Of a DNA stretch of 10,101 nucleotides, positions 1 to 7,672 are shown piece after piece. A program made the translations under genes and the position numbers. The stretch covers positions 1-10,101 of the forward strand of contig JAEWBU010000179.1 of the NCBI GenBank assembly GCA_023390985.1, given 5' to 3'. The DNA comes from Pseudomonadota bacterium (GTDB taxonomy: Bacteria; Pseudomonadota; Gammaproteobacteria; Burkholderiales; Burkholderiaceae_C). Position 1 is the stretch's first letter; the number at the start of each line of letters is the position of its first letter. The notes under the pieces were generated by a model. The model searched no databases and was not told the origin of the DNA. It saw only the letters and a program-made list of their open reading frames with translations.

Positions 1-3
1 GGC

Positions 4-465
4 ATGTTCCACATCGTCCTCGTCGAACCCGAGATCCCGCCCAACACCGGCAACGTGATCCGGCTGGCCGCCAACACCGGCTGCACGCTGCACCTGATCG
101 AGCCGCTCGGCTTCTCGATGGACGACAAGCACATGCGGCGCGCGGGGCTGGACTACCACGAGTACGCCGAGGTGCGGCGCCATGCGAACTGGCCGGCCTT
201 CCTCGAATCCGAACGGCCCGATCCGCAGCGGCTGTTCGCGCTCACCACGCGCGGGACGCGCTTCGTGCACGACGTGCGCTTCACGCCCGGCGACTGGCTG
301 GTGTTCGGCGCCGAGACCCGCGGCCTCGCGCCCGAACTGCGCGAGACCTTCCCGCCCGAGCAGCGCCTGCGCCTGCCGATGCGCGCGGGCCAGCGCAGCC
401 TCAACCTTTCCAACGCGGTGGCGGTGACGGTGTTCGAGGCCTGGCGGCAGAACGGCTTCGGCTGA
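4..465 (+). CDS. trmL: tRNA (cytidine(34)-2'-O)-methyltransferase TrmL
   Basis: This 153-residue SPOUT-class (SpoU family) enzyme should transfer a methyl group from S-adenosylmethionine to the 2'-O of the wobble base 34 of tRNA-Leu isoacceptors in the cytoplasm. All three family motifs are visible: the N-terminal PEIPPNTGNVIRLAANTG block (about residues 9-26) with the catalytic-type Asn and Arg, the GAETRGL block (about 102-108), and the C-terminal LRLPM...RSLNLSNAVAV block (about 122-140) that forms the trefoil-knot SAM site. Length matches the minimal, extension-free TrmL/YibK family. The ATG lies 3 bases inside the window, so its ribosome binding site is not visible, but the N-terminus MFHIVLVEPEIP matches the family start. 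Identification is firm; the exact tRNA substrates are taken from the family. Confidence 0.95.
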   Translation: MFHIVLVEPEIPPNTGNVIRLAANTGCTLHLIEPLGFSMDDKHMRRAGLDYHEYAEVRRHANWPAFLESERPDPQRLFALTTRGTRFVHDVRFTPGDWLVFGAETRGLAPELRETFPPEQRLRLPMRAGQRSLNLSNAVAVTVFEAWRQNGFG

Positions 466-548
466 GGAGCGACGGCTTACCGGAGCCACTGGCGCCGTGG
501 GCGGCGCGTGCGGACAGTGCGGGCCTCTTCCGCTTCAGAGGCTCCGTC

Positions 549-1316
549 ATGATCTGGCTCTATTTCCTGCCCGCCATCGTCTTCGCGGCATTCGCGATCC
601 TGGAGACGATCCGCCCGGCGCGCGCTTATGCATTGACCCAGCCCTCCGCCGCGACCTGGCGCTTGCGGGGCCTGATCAGCCTCGCCGCGTACATGGGTCT
701 CGGTTACCAGCTGCCCCTGTTCTGGGACGCGGTCCTCGCGCAGTACCAGCTGTTCGACGGCACGGGGCTCGGGACGATCGGAGGCGCCATCGCCGCCTTC
801 CTCGTCCTCGAGCTCGGGATCTTCCTGTGGCACCGGACGCTGCATGCGGTGCCTTTCCTCTGGCACCACTTGCACCAGATGCACCACAGCGCGGAGCGCC
901 TCGACACCTACGGCGCCTTCTACTTCAACCCGCTCGACATGGCCGGCTTCATCGCGGTGAGCAGCGTGACGTTCGCGCTGGTCATCGGCGTCTCCACCGA
1001 AGCGGCGGTCATCGCCAGCATCGCCGCCACGGTCCTCAGCGTGTTCCAGCACGCCAACATCCGGACGCCCGCGTGGCTCGGCTACTTCGTGCAGCGCCCG
1101 GAGAGCCACTTCCTCCATCACGAGCGCGGCGTGCACGCCAGGAACTACGGGGACCTGCCGGTCTTCGACCTCCTGTTCGGCACCTTCGCTAACGGACGAT
1201 CGTTCGACGGCGAGGTCGGCTTCTACGACGGCGCTTCTTCCCGGATCGGGGAAGTGCTGCTGGGCAAGGACATCACCCAGCCCCGCCTTGCCTCTGCGCC
1301 AGACGCACACAGCTGA
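549..1316 (+). CDS. Sterol desaturase / fatty acid hydroxylase family membrane protein
   Basis: This 255-residue integral membrane protein belongs to the fatty acid hydroxylase superfamily, non-haem di-iron enzymes that hydroxylate or desaturate lipids. The histidine clusters that bind the two irons are all present: HRTLH (95-99), the run HHLHQMHH (106-113), a lone His in QHAN (168), and HFLHHERGVH (187-196) followed by the usual NYGDLPVFDLLFGTF tail. Hydrophobic segments lie at about 3-18, 41-60, 74-94 and 133-165. The ATG at 549 has an AGAGG ribosome binding site 7 bases upstream. It sits 83 bases after trmL and 110 bases before an intrinsic terminator, so it may be transcribed alone or with trmL. 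Its lipid substrate cannot be told from sequence; bacterial members are mostly uncharacterised and few bacteria make sterols. Confidence 0.9.
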   Translation: MIWLYFLPAIVFAAFAILETIRPARAYALTQPSAATWRLRGLISLAAYMGLGYQLPLFWDAVLAQYQLFDGTGLGTIGGAIAAFLVLELGIFLWHRTLHAVPFLWHHLHQMHHSAERLDTYGAFYFNPLDMAGFIAVSSVTFALVIGVSTEAAVIASIAATVLSVFQHANIRTPAWLGYFVQRPESHFLHHERGVHARNYGDLPVFDLLFGTFANGRSFDGEVGFYDGASSRIGEVLLGKDITQPRLASAPDAHS

Positions 1317-1425
1317 AATGCGCGGTTGCGTTGCGCCGAGCTTGAAGATGGCTTCGATTGCGGCCAACTAGGAGATTCGGCTCAACCCGTGCCCCACGGC
1401 CGGCCTGTCGAACACTCCCTTTCAA

Positions 1426-1456
1426 GGCCCGCGCCGAGTGCGCGGGCTCTTTTTTT
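1426..1456 (+). terminator. Intrinsic terminator after the sterol desaturase-family gene
   Basis: A perfect 8-bp GC stem (GCCCGCGC at 1427-1434, GCGCGGGC at 1440-1447) with a 5-base loop CGAGT is followed by TC and seven Ts (1450-1456). The T tract is on the plus strand, so it ends the rightward transcript of the membrane hydroxylase gene. On the minus strand the base run after the stem is not T-rich, so it is not an obvious terminator for the opposing maoC-like gene. The 109 bases between the stop codon and this hairpin hold no gene or tRNA that I can see. Confidence 0.85.
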
Positions 1457-1468
1457 GCGTGACGCCTC

Positions 1469-1924
1469 TCAGGCGTAGCGCCGCGTGATCGATTCCGCCA
1501 CGCAGGCCGGCCGCGTCGAGCCTTCCAGCTCCACCGTCACCTGCCAGGTCATCTGCATGCCGTTGCCCTCGATCGGGTCACAGGCCAGCAGCACCATGCG
1601 CCCGCGCAGGCGGCTGCCCACCGGCACCGGCGCGGTGAACCGCACCTTGTTGAGCCCGTAGTTCACGCCCATGCGCGTGCCTTCCACGCGCAGCGCCGAC
1701 TCGACGATCTTCGGCAGCAGCGACAGCGTGAGGAAGCCGTGCGCGATCGGACCGCCGAACGGCCCGGCCTTGGCCTTCTCCACGTCGACGTGGATCCACT
1801 GGTGATCGCCGGTCGCCTGAGCGAACAGGTTGACCTGCTCCTGCGTGATCGTGATCCAGTCGCTGACCGCGACTTCCTGGCCCACCAGGGGCGGCAATTC
1901 GGCGAGCGAGGCGAAGGTTCTCAT
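1469..1924 (-). CDS. MaoC-like (R)-specific enoyl-CoA / 3-hydroxyacyl-thioester dehydratase (HtdZ-like)
   Basis: A single hot-dog-fold MaoC domain of 151 residues, of the NodN/Rv0130 (HtdZ) type, expected to hydrate trans-2-enoyl-CoA to (R)-3-hydroxyacyl-CoA or the reverse. The hydratase-2 motif is clear, ATGDHQWIHVD, with catalytic Asp40 and His45 counting from the chosen ATG, followed by GPFGGPIAHGFLTLSLLP and NYGLNKVRF...PVPVGSRLRGR. I chose the ATG at 1924 because it gives the MRTF start and residue numbering I remember for Rv0130. A GTG at 1933 adds three residues and is the alternative; a GTGAGG sequence sits just before the ATG at short spacing. It starts 18 bases after the parA-like stop, so the two are probably cotranscribed. 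The physiological acyl chain (fatty acid oxidation, PHA supply or other) is not shown by sequence. Confidence 0.9.
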   Translation of the reverse strand: MRTFASLAELPPLVGQEVAVSDWITITQEQVNLFAQATGDHQWIHVDVEKAKAGPFGGPIAHGFLTLSLLPKIVESALRVEGTRMGVNYGLNKVRFTAPVPVGSRLRGRMVLLACDPIEGNGMQMTWQVTVELEGSTRPACVAESITRRYA

Positions 1925-1942
1925 GGGCCTCACTGTAGCGGC

Positions 1943-2560
1943 CTAGCTGTCCAGCCACCGGCAGATGGCGGCCCACTGCTCCAGGTCGCGCTCCACCCGG
2001 CCCGGCGCCACGTCAAACAGCGTGAGGCCGCGGGCGGCCAGGTGCACGTAGTTCTGCGTGGGCCGCAGCTCGCCCAGCACCGGCAGCCCGAGCTGCTTGA
2101 CGAACGCGTGCAACTGGTCGGCCGCCAGCGTGCGCTGGTCGACGCGCGTGCCGACGATGCCCACGCGCAGCCCCGACGTCTTGTGGTGCTGGGCCAACTC
2201 ATCGAGAAAGGTGCGTGTCGCGAAGATGTCGAACACGCTGGGCGCGAGCGGCACGACCACGTGGGTGGCCGGCTTGAGCAGCTCGCGCAGTTCCTTGCCG
2301 TGCAGGCCGGCGGGCGTGTCGAGGACGACATGCGTCGTGCCCCTGGGCGGCTTGGCCACCTGCCCTTCGCCGATGTCCCAGCCCTGGATGGTCCGCGCCG
2401 CCGGGGGTCTCAGGTTCAGCCACAGCCGGCTGGACTGCTGCCGGTCCGCATCGCCTAGCATCACCGCATGGCCCCGGCTGGCGAAATAGCCCGCTACGTG
2501 GGTGGCGACGGTGGACTTCCCGACGCCACCCTTCGGATTGGCAACGACCACGACCGGCAT
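1943..2560 (-). CDS. Orphan ParA/MinD-type P-loop ATPase
   Basis: This 205-residue protein has the deviant Walker A motif PKGGVGKST (9-17) with both the signature Lys10 and Lys15, a switch I-like segment GDADRQQSS (36-44) and a Walker B-like VVLDTPAG (78-85, Asp81). Such ATPases dimerise on ATP and bind DNA or membrane to place plasmids, chromosomes or protein complexes. It has no N-terminal helix-turn-helix, so it is the short ParA type. In most ParAs the switch I segment reads DxDPQ; here the Pro position is Arg39-Arg40-Gln. No ParB or centromere-like repeat array is next to it, so its partner is unknown. Translation should be strong: AGGAGGT lies 5 bases before the ATG. It precedes the maoC-like gene on the same strand and diverges from the kefF-like gene. 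Confidence 0.88.
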   Translation of the reverse strand: MPVVVVANPKGGVGKSTVATHVAGYFASRGHAVMLGDADRQQSSRLWLNLRPPAARTIQGWDIGEGQVAKPPRGTTHVVLDTPAGLHGKELRELLKPATHVVVPLAPSVFDIFATRTFLDELAQHHKTSGLRVGIVGTRVDQRTLAADQLHAFVKQLGLPVLGELRPTQNYVHLAARGLTLFDVAPGRVERDLEQWAAICRWLDS

Positions 2561-2565
2561 GGAGC

Positions 2566-2572
2566 ACCTCCT
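2566..2572 (-). promoter_or_regulatory. Full-consensus Shine-Dalgarno of the parA-like gene
   Basis: On the minus strand this reads AGGAGGT, seven bases complementary to the 16S rRNA 3' end, with 5 bases before the ATG at 2560. It fixes that ATG as the start and is one of the two best ribosome binding sites in the window. Confidence 0.8.
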
Positions 2573-2604
2573 GGACGGGAGACGGCCGCCGGGCGGCAGC
2601 CGCT

Positions 2605-2617
2605 TTACGCTATGTTA
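2605..2617. promoter_or_regulatory. Candidate overlapping -10 elements between parA-like and kefF-like genes
   Basis: The 62-base divergent gap has one AT-rich patch. On the plus strand TATGTT (2611-2616) ends 6 bases before the kefF-like ATG; on the minus strand the overlapping TAACAT (2617-2612) would place a start about 40 bases before parA. Each matches the sigma-70 -10 consensus at four of six positions. No good -35 box is at 16-18 bases on either side. A GCCGCC-G-GGCGGC palindrome (2585-2597) lies between them and could be an operator or just GC-rich sequence. Confidence 0.25.
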
Positions 2618-2622
2618 CCGAC

Positions 2623-3261
2623 ATGGATGAGCAGTCCCCCACCCGCGAAGCCGGCATCTACGTGCTGGCCGCGCATCCGGCCTGGAGCCGCTCGCGCGTG
2701 AACCGGCGCCTGCGCGATGCCGCGAAGCAACTCCCCGGCGTGCACGTACAGGATCTGTACGCGCGCTACCCCGATTTCGATATCGACGTCGCCGCCGAGC
2801 AGGCGAACGTCGAGGCTGCGCGCCTTCTGGTGCTGCTGCACCCGATCCAGTGGTACTCGATGCCGCCGCTGCTCAAGCTGTGGCTGGACGAGGTGTTGAC
2901 CCACGGTTGGGCCTACGGCCGCACTGGTACCGCGCTGCAAGGCAAGGATCTCTGGCTGGTCGCCACCACCGGCGGAGCGGAGACCTCGTACCACCCGCAG
3001 GGCTACAACCGCTACTTCTTCGACGCCTTCCTGCCGCCCTACGAGCAGACCGCGGCGCTGTGCGGCATGCGCTTCCTGCCGCCGCTGCTGCTGCACGGCG
3101 CGCATCGCGCGGCCGGCGAGCAGATCGACACCCACGTGGAGGTGTTCCGCGAGCGCCTGGCCTCGCATCCCGACTGGCCCGAGATGGAAGACCTGCCCAC
3201 CTGCCCGGCCTGCGACGTGCCCACCACCGATCGCCCCGTCAAGACGGAGAGCGAGGCCTGA
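2623..3261 (+). CDS. KefF/KefG-type NAD(P)H oxidoreductase, ancillary subunit of the Kef K+ efflux system
   Basis: A 212-residue flavodoxin-fold quinone reductase-like protein. In enterobacteria KefF and KefG bind the cytoplasmic side of KefC and KefB, are needed for full antiporter activity and can reduce quinones. The family core is plain: YVLAAHPAWSRSRVNRRL (13-30), then HPIQWYSMPPLLKLWLDEV (73-91), HGWAYG (94-99) and the GK-LWLVATTGG nucleotide/FMN region (107-118). KefF and KefG share these motifs, so I give no symbol. Its stop codon overlaps the next start (TGATG), so it is translationally coupled to the antiporter gene. It is about 30 residues longer than E. coli KefF, with a short N-terminal extension and a C-terminal tail holding CPAC (194-197). 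No Shine-Dalgarno precedes the ATG, and no later in-frame start would keep the first beta strand. Confidence 0.9.
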   Translation: MDEQSPTREAGIYVLAAHPAWSRSRVNRRLRDAAKQLPGVHVQDLYARYPDFDIDVAAEQANVEAARLLVLLHPIQWYSMPPLLKLWLDEVLTHGWAYGRTGTALQGKDLWLVATTGGAETSYHPQGYNRYFFDAFLPPYEQTAALCGMRFLPPLLLHGAHRAAGEQIDTHVEVFRERLASHPDWPEMEDLPTCPACDVPTTDRPVKTESEA

Positions 3262-5090
3262 TGGAACACGCGCCCGCCTGGCTGACCAACAGCCTCATCT
3301 ACCTGGCCGCCGCGGTGATCGCGGTGCCCGTCTCGCGCGCGCTCGGCCTGGGCGCCATCCTCGGCTACCTGGCCGCGGGCATCGCCATCGGCCCCTGGGG
3401 CCTGCGCCTCGTGGGCAACGTGCAGGACATCCTGCATTTCGCCGAATTCGGCGTGGTGCTGATGCTGTTCCTGGTCGGCCTGGAACTGGAGCCGCGACGC
3501 CTCTGGAACCTGCGGCGGCCGATCTTCGGCTGGGGCAGCGTGCAGCTGTTCGGCTCGGCCGCGGCGATCGCCGGCGTGGCCATCGCCTTCGGCGTCGACT
3601 GGCGCATCGCGCTCGCCGGCGGGCTGGCGCTGGCCGACTCCTCCACCGCCACCGGGCTGCGCGCCATGGCCGATCGCAACCTGATGCCCACCACCTCGGG
3701 CCGAAGCATGCTCAGCGTGCTGCTGCTGCAGGACGTGGCGGCGATCCCCATCCTGGCGCTGCTGCCCCTGCTCGCCATCAGTGGCGCGCATGCCGAAGGC
3801 AGCAGCTGGGTGGGCGGCGCCAAGGCGGTGGGCGTGATCGCGGCCATCGTGCTGGGCGGGCGCCTGCTGCTGCGCCCCACGCTGCGCTGGATCGCGCGCA
3901 GCGATTCGCCGGAGATCTTCACCGCCGCCGCCCTGCTGCTGGTGGTGGCCACCGCCGCGCTGATGAACGCGGTCGGCCTGTCGATGGCGCTGGGCGCCTT
4001 CCTCGCCGGCGTGCTGCTGGCGGAGAGCGAGTACCGCCGCGAGCTGGAAACCGACATCGAGCCCTTCAAGGGCCTGCTGCTCGGCCTGTTCTTCATCGCC
4101 ATCGGAATGACGATCGACTTCGCGGTCGTCGTCCGCCAGCCCTTGCTGGTCGCGGGCATCGTGATCGGCTTCCTCGTGGTCAAGGCACTGGTGCTGTGGG
4201 TCATGACGCGGCTGATGCCGATCCCGAAGGCCGAGCGTCCGCTGTTCATCGTGCTGCTGGCGCAAGGCGGCGAAGTCGGCTTCGTGGTGCTGCAGACGGC
4301 CACCGGCGCGCAGCTGCTGGACGGCCCCACCTCGTCGCTGCTGGTCGCGGCGATCACGCTGTCGATGCTGCTGACGCCGCTCCTGCTGCTGGTCGCCGAC
4401 CGCTGGTCCGCGCGGCTGGCCGACGGCCGCGAGCGGCAGATGGAGGAGATCAGCGAGCCGCAGCACGCGCGGGTGATCATCGCGGGCTTCGGTCGCTACG
4501 GGCAGATCATCGGCCGCCTGCTCAACGCGCAGGGCATCGGCTCCACCGTGCTGGACCACGACGCCGACATGGTGGAAGCCGCCCGCGCCTATGGCTACAA
4601 GGTGTTCTACGGCGACGCGACGCGCCTCGACCTGCTTCGCACCGCCGGTGCGGCCGAGGCCAAGGTGCTGGTGGTGGCGGTGGACGACGTCGAGCAATCG
4701 GTACGCATCATCAAGCTGGTGCAGGAGCACTTCCCGCACCTGGAGCTGGTGGCGCGGGCCCGCGACGTCACGCACTGGAACACGCTGCGCGACCTGGGCG
4801 TGATGCGCGTGGAGCGCGAGGTGTTCGAGTCGAGCCTGCGCAGCGGCCGCACCGTGCTGGAGCTACTCGGCGCCGATCCGCACGAGGCGCGCAAGCTGGC
4901 CATGCGCTTCCGGCGCCACAACATCCAGCTGTTCGAGCAGATGTACCCGCACCACAGCGACCGCGCCAAGCTGATCGCGGTGGTGCGCGCCGGGCGCGAG
5001 CAGTTCGAAGCGCAGATGGCGCAGGAGCGCGCCGAGGCGCAGAAGCGGCGCCGTGACGGCCTGGACCGGCCGCAGGGCTGGGACCGCTGA
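3261..5090 (+). CDS. kefC: Glutathione-regulated K+/H+ antiporter KefC (CPA2 family)
   Basis: A 609-residue inner-membrane antiporter, close to the 620 of E. coli KefC. Residues 1-380 form about 12 hydrophobic helices of the Na+/H+ exchanger domain, including the LLLQDVAAIP segment with the conserved Gln157-Asp158 pair. The cytoplasmic regulatory loop DIEPFKGLLLGLFF (265-278) follows. A RCK/KTN domain starts near 403 with the Rossmann motif GFGRYG (409-414) and an acidic strand end at Asp432; the tail (about 560-609) is charged and helical. Glutathione holds KefC closed and glutathione adducts open it, acidifying the cytoplasm to protect against electrophiles. The ATG at 3261 overlaps the kefF-like stop and has GAGG upstream; the longer open frame to 2850 only mirrors the upstream gene. 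Unusual residues are seen at ADSSTATGLR (125-134). Confidence 0.92.
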   Translation: MEHAPAWLTNSLIYLAAAVIAVPVSRALGLGAILGYLAAGIAIGPWGLRLVGNVQDILHFAEFGVVLMLFLVGLELEPRRLWNLRRPIFGWGSVQLFGSAAAIAGVAIAFGVDWRIALAGGLALADSSTATGLRAMADRNLMPTTSGRSMLSVLLLQDVAAIPILALLPLLAISGAHAEGSSWVGGAKAVGVIAAIVLGGRLLLRPTLRWIARSDSPEIFTAAALLLVVATAALMNAVGLSMALGAFLAGVLLAESEYRRELETDIEPFKGLLLGLFFIAIGMTIDFAVVVRQPLLVAGIVIGFLVVKALVLWVMTRLMPIPKAERPLFIVLLAQGGEVGFVVLQTATGAQLLDGPTSSLLVAAITLSMLLTPLLLLVADRWSARLADGRERQMEEISEPQHARVIIAGFGRYGQIIGRLLNAQGIGSTVLDHDADMVEAARAYGYKVFYGDATRLDLLRTAGAAEAKVLVVAVDDVEQSVRIIKLVQEHFPHLELVARARDVTHWNTLRDLGVMRVEREVFESSLRSGRTVLELLGADPHEARKLAMRFRRHNIQLFEQMYPHHSDRAKLIAVVRAGREQFEAQMAQERAEAQKRRRDGLDRPQGWDR

Positions 5091-5105
5091 AACCTTCGCC
5101 CGCGG

Positions 5106-5867
5106 TCAGCGCGCGAAGAAGCCGTCCCACACCAGCTTCACGCCGGTGAGCAGCATCCCCAGGTACACCATCCGGTAGAACAGCACCGGCGAGATCCGGT
5201 GCGCCAGCCTCACGCCGACGATCACGCCGACCGGCGCGAACGGCAGCAGCACCATCGAAGTGGCCATGTTGCGCATGTCCAGCAGTCCCAGCCAGGCGTA
5301 CGGAATCCACTTGCTCAGGTTGATGGTGAAGAAGAACACCGCCAGCGTTGCGGTGAACACCTGCGGGGTCAGCCGCATCGGCAGCACGTAGGCGTTGACC
5401 GGCGGCCCGCCGGCATGGGCGATGAAGCTGGTGAAGCCGGAGGTCGTCGTCAGGATCGCGCCCAGCCACCTGGGCGGCTCGGGGCTGTTCGGGCCGGGCG
5501 GGAACAGCAGCCGCTGCGCGAGGAACACCAGCGTGAACACGCCCACGATGCCCGCCACCAGGTGCGAATCCAGCAGCTTGAACAGCAGCGTGCCGATCAC
5601 GGTCCCGAGCAGCCCGAACGGCAGCAGGAAACGGATCAGCTTCCAGTCGAAGTGGCGCCGCCAGGCGTGCAGCCCGAGGACGTCCATCACGAACAACAGC
5701 GGCATCAGGATGGCTGCGGCCTGCGGCACGGTGACCGAAAGCGCCATCAGCGGCACCGCCAGCGAGCCGAAGCCGGCGCCGAAACCGCTCTTGCTGATGC
5801 CGAGCATGAGCACGGCGGGGATGGCCACGGCGTAGAAGCCGGGATCGGTGATGAGGGGGAAGTCCAA
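5106..5867 (-). CDS. TauE/SafE (DUF81) family membrane permease
   Basis: An integral membrane protein of about 253 residues in the TauE/SafE family, proposed exporters or importers of sulfite, sulfoacetate and other small anions. Both halves of the repeat are visible: the GISKSGFGAGFGSLAVPLMAL signature in the first, and TTTSGFTSFIAHAGGPPVNAYVLP in the second; about eight hydrophobic helices fill the rest. The start is uncertain because no ATG lies before the first helix. I chose the TTG at 5867, which gives (M)DFPLITDPGFYAVAIP, a usual N-terminus for the family, and fits a promoter whose start would lie inside the longer version. The alternative TTG at 5912 adds 15 basic residues. Neither has a Shine-Dalgarno. 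It converges on kefC with 15 bases between stops; nothing nearby names its substrate. Confidence 0.88.
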   Translation of the reverse strand: MDFPLITDPGFYAVAIPAVLMLGISKSGFGAGFGSLAVPLMALSVTVPQAAAILMPLLFVMDVLGLHAWRRHFDWKLIRFLLPFGLLGTVIGTLLFKLLDSHLVAGIVGVFTLVFLAQRLLFPPGPNSPEPPRWLGAILTTTSGFTSFIAHAGGPPVNAYVLPMRLTPQVFTATLAVFFFTINLSKWIPYAWLGLLDMRNMATSMVLLPFAPVGVIVGVRLAHRISPVLFYRMVYLGMLLTGVKLVWDGFFAR

Positions 5868-5912
5868 GCGCCGATTGTCGGGGCGTCGGACCGCGCCGCG
5901 CGAAAGCTTCAA

Positions 5913-5941
5913 AGGCTAGGAGTCCGGCCGCTCCGCGTCAA
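5913..5941 (-). promoter_or_regulatory. Candidate sigma-70 promoter of the TauE/SafE gene
   Basis: On the minus strand TTGACG (5941-5936, five of six to consensus) is followed after 17 bases by TAGCCT (5918-5913), which keeps the T, A and final T of the -10 box. Transcription would begin near 5906, inside the longer reading of the tauE-like gene, which supports the TTG start at 5867 with a leader of about 39 bases. Confidence 0.4.
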
Positions 5942-5957
5942 TCGGGAAACGTGCATC

Positions 5958-5987
5958 TTGGCGCCGAAGCCACGCGCGCTGTACAAG
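5958..5987 (+). promoter_or_regulatory. Candidate sigma-70 promoter of the 146-aa protein gene
   Basis: TTGGCG (5958-5963) and TACAAG (5982-5987) are 18 bases apart, each four of six to consensus. A start near 5994 would give a leader of about 28 bases holding an AGGAGG site (6010-6015). It lies back to back with the tauE-like promoter. Confidence 0.35.
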
Positions 5988-6021
5988 AACGGCACCTCAT
6001 CCCCAGCCCAGGAGGCCCGCC

Positions 6022-6462
6022 ATGAACCAGACCGAACGCGATCGCCGCCATCGTGCCAATCTCGAACGGGTCAACCAGGTGCAGCTGGTCGTGGGCACCG
6101 GCGACCGCGCGCGGATCGACCACGAAGGCACGCTGCTGGAACGCGCCCGCCTGATGGTGGAGGAACTGCGGTCGCACGAGGCCACCGAGCGCGGGCTGGC
6201 CGCCTTCGACCGCCTGATGCGGCGTGCCGAGGAAGGCCGTACCTCGCTCGCCGCGCGCCAGGCCGGCGACTTCATCGCCAGCGTGTGGGAAGACCAGCCG
6301 CTGCGTCCCTCGACCCTGCGCGCCGCCGGCGAGCTGGGCGAGGACATGGTGGCCGTGCTGGACGGCCTGCGCTACGGCCGGCTCACGCTGGCCGAGCATG
6401 TACGCGGCGGCCCGCGGCGCGTGATGCGCCTCCTGGAGCGGCGCAAGGCCGCCCTCGCCTGA
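6022..6462 (+). CDS. Uncharacterised 146-aa soluble protein
   Basis: I do not recognise this protein with certainty. It is hydrophilic, rich in Arg, Glu, Ala and Leu, with no signal peptide, membrane segment or Cys, and looks mostly helical. Residues 1-35 are charged (NQTERDRRHRANLERVNQ). Residues 38-95 form a likely helical core (LLERARLMVEELRSHEATERGLAAFDRLMRRA, then ARQAGDFIASVWED around 78-91), and 98-146 contains LGEDMVAVLDGLRYGRLTLAEHV and a basic tail. The pattern of a helical AFDRLMRRA segment, an ARQAGDFIAS segment and a DMVAVLDGLR segment faintly recalls small proteobacterial domains of unknown function, but I cannot name one. The start is secure: AGGAGG lies 6 bases before the ATG. 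Coding bias matches its neighbours. It is monocistronic and its stop is 4 bases from that of the opposing thiolase gene. Confidence 0.8.
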   Translation: MNQTERDRRHRANLERVNQVQLVVGTGDRARIDHEGTLLERARLMVEELRSHEATERGLAAFDRLMRRAEEGRTSLAARQAGDFIASVWEDQPLRPSTLRAAGELGEDMVAVLDGLRYGRLTLAEHVRGGPRRVMRLLERRKAALA

Positions 6463-6466
6463 ATCG

Positions 6467-7672
<1,206 letters not shown>

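Noticed and set aside
477..1367. A 296-codon minus-strand open frame over the sterol desaturase-family gene
   Set aside because: Low-complexity charged product; the plus strand carries all di-iron histidine motifs.
1317..1425. Possible tRNA or tiny ORF (ATG at 1348, 7 codons) before the terminator
   Set aside because: No cloverleaf, T-loop sequence or CCA end can be made, and the 7-codon frame has no supporting evidence.
2585..2597. GCCGCC-G-GGCGGC palindrome as a ParB-like or operator site
   Set aside because: A single short GC-only palindrome is expected by chance at this base composition and does not resemble the parS consensus.
2850..3260. Longer reading of kefC starting at 2850
   Set aside because: The extra 137 codons overlap the kefF-like gene in another frame and give Arg/Ala-rich low-complexity sequence; the ATG at 3261 has the coupled TGATG arrangement and a family-like N-terminus.
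3039..4775. A 578-codon open frame on the minus strand opposite kefC
   Set aside because: Its product is rich in Gln, His, Arg and Gly with no domain, typical of an antisense shadow of a GC-rich gene; the plus-strand kefC is unmistakable.
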